Shown in pieces: positions 60,801 to 63,800 of a stretch of 64,000 bases of DNA. The position numbers and the translations under genes were made by a program. The DNA comes from Azorinus chamasolen (Eukaryota; Mollusca; Bivalvia; Cardiida; Solecurtidae). Position 1 is the stretch's first letter; every line of letters starts with the position of its first letter. The notes beneath the pieces were generated by a model. It was not told the DNA's origin and did no database searches. It saw only the letters and a list, made by a program, of their open reading frames with translations. The stretch spans positions 18,191,743 to 18,255,742 of the forward strand of contig OY755240.1 in NCBI GenBank assembly GCA_963576725.1, in the 5' to 3' direction.

Positions 60801-63800
60801 AACGTAATCATTAATCAGTACTGCAGATAAAGGCGTGTACCCAAATACCAAAATCATCATTTTTCCACCAAACCCTGTACTGTGACCACTCTTTAGAATC
60901 GTCTCAAATAGACGATTCTAAAGGGTGGTCACAGTATAGGTTTGGTGGAGAAATAAAGACGTTATTCCTGACAATGTTTTAGTTTACGCATCTTATTTGG
61001 ACCTCTATTAATCTATTCAAATTTTCTATGTTTGTGACTAGTTGAGAGAGGAGCAGATGGGGTTCGAGTTATCTACTGGTATCACAGACAATTCATTGAA
61101 GCAGCTGAGGCCAGATACTGTTCCGACAAAGACACCAATAGGCTCATACATGAGAGACTAGCAGACTTCTTCAACGGCACATGGGCTGGTGGTATGTATT
61201 GTATTTACCCAAAACAGTCAGACAAACGAAAGTTTGGAAATAGTGTAGACCAAGATCAAACTGCTCCTAGAGGAGCAGTTTGATCTTGGTCTGCACTATT
61301 TGCTGCCCTATTAGTTTAATTTATAGATATCAAATAGGTTGATTTATTCAGCTTTACAGATCAGTGGCGAGGGAAGATTTGGAGTTCAAATCATGTGAAT
61401 GTATCTTGATGAGGCCCTGTGTCTCATACCAAGCTAGCCTTCTTGTGAATTTGACCTTTGACTACAAGAACAAATTTATCTTTGAGGAGGAATCTACTGC
61501 TAGGCTCGTTTTTTTGTCTTTTGACCTAAGCCTTAGATTTATGTGCTATTAAAACAATTAATCTTATTTTGATGAGGTCAATATTTCATACCTGAATATC
61601 CATGGAGTAAAGGGTTAAATCAGAAAAAAGGGAGACATCTGTTTTAGTGGACTAAAACAATTCCTACTAGTTTAATCTTGTATGGCTTACAGGGAGAAAG
61701 AAGCCTTATACGTCCGCAAAGGGTGAGAAAGGAGAGGATGACCGCCATGTGTCCCTGCAGCCCTTGAAGTTTGGAGAGAAGACATTCAACTTGAGGACGC
61801 TGAACAACCTCCCATATCACAGAATCAAAGCAGGACAGGTTGATCTTCTGAAAGACCAGTGTCTGGCAAATCCTGAATTCCTCATCATAAAGCTGAATGC
61901 AGTACCATTACAGTAAGTTGTTTCAATTGAAATCTGACATTTGTTTATCCCTTTCCTCCATAGGCTATTTTTAGACCCAACCTCTTTGAATCGATCTACC
62001 GAAAAGGAGCATTTACTAGAGAAAAGGAAAAGTTCAGAATTGTGTAGTTTTTAAACCATTGTGATAAATAGAGCATTTGCTCCTATAGGAGCAAATGCTC
62101 TATTTATCACAATGGTTTCAATCGGTGATTTTTACAGAGGCATAGAAAGGCGTATGTATGGAGGAAAGGGTTATTTAACCCTTTACCTTATAGAAACACC
62201 TTTTGGCTCCTTTGCAAAGAGAGTAGACCCAGATCAGATCTGAATATACTCTGTCTGCTAATGAAGTAATATTATCTATTTCTACAGTTTCTGCCATGGC
62301 AGAGCTTCCCTTGTTCATAATGTCATAAAAATTCAGATAATCAATATTCATTTAACCCATTCCCTCATATTGACGACTTTTGACGACTCTGTATAAGTCA
62401 CTTTATGAAACCATTGTGATAAATAGAGCATTTGCTCCTATAGGAGCAAATGCTCTATTTATCACAATGGTTTCAAACTACAAAATTCTAAAATTTTCCT
62501 TTTGTAACCTGGTGTTCTTATAAAGAAACATACCTGCTCAGACCGGGGATCGAACCCAGGTTGCCAGGTTCGCAGTCATGCACTCTACCACGTCGCCATA
62601 AAAGCGCGCTTGTACAGCAAGGCCGTACAAGTGATGATAAACCTACACACGGTGACACTAGTTAATGCTCCTTTTCGGTGATTCATTCAAAGAGGTTGTA
62701 TCTAAAAATAGCCTATGAGGTAATGGGATAGTTATTATGTTCATGTATGAATTTTCATGGAGTAACGGGTTTACTCTTTGTTTGCCATTGTGATCTGTTA
62801 ACCCTTTACTCCATGAATATTCATACAAGAAAGAATGACACCATGAATATTTATTAGCTGAATTTCTATAATGGCATATGAACACATGGCATTTTTTATT
62901 TAAGCTTAAACTAGAATTAGATCTATAGTATACTATAAGCAAACAGTACAGACCCTGATCAGATGGCTCCTATAGTAGATGTCTCCAGGTAATTTGGAGT
63001 TACCTGCCCTTGAACTTATAACAGTTTACTGTTGTATGTGGGTAACTATGACCTTCTCGTACAAACTTCTTATGTGGTTTTCATCAGATTTCTATAATAG
63101 TCTCTTTGATGTTAAACCCTTTCCTCCATAAATAAGCATTTCTACGCCTCTGTAAAAATCACCTGTTGAAATCATTGTGATAAATAGAGCATTTAATTCT
63201 TTAGGAGCAAATGCTCTATTTATCACAATGGTTTCAAACTACAGTGCTCCCTCCCTACAACGGCTCTCTCAATAACGATTCCCTCCTTACAACAACGCAT
63301 GTCACTGTTTCCGAAACAACAAGGCTCCAGAAACAACTTTTTCCATCGTATTTTCTTTATGCCTCCATCAAACCCCATGTTGTGACCACTCTTTAGAATC
63401 GCCACTTTGTGATGATTCTAAAGAGTGGTCACAACATAGAGTTTGATAGAGGCATAACGGGTTTAGTTCTCAAAATACACATTATCTGGGGATCTGCAAA
63501 CAAGCTAATTATATTTGATTTTCCCTCCCTATAACAACTCCCTCTGAACAACACATACAATCTTCGTATCCCAAAGGGTGTCGTTGTAGAGAGGGAGCAC
63601 TGTACAAAACTATAAAAAAAATCCTTTTCTCTAGTTAATGCTCCTTTTCGGTAGATTATTCAAAGTTGATGGATCTAAAAATAGCCTATGAGGGAATGGG
63701 TTGAATAAGGTCACTTAACCCTTTCCCTCATAGGCTATTTTTAGAGCCAACCTCTTTGCATAAATCTACCAAAAAAAAGGAGCATTAATTAGAGAAAAGG

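Noticed and set aside
24649..61912. Nephrocystin-3 (NPHP3) as the identity of the NACHT gene
   Set aside because: Both have an MG-start and a NACHT domain, but the strong RWGVRDEATDDH DUF4062 signature fits NWD1/NWD2 better; the missing C-terminus (WD versus TPR) would decide.
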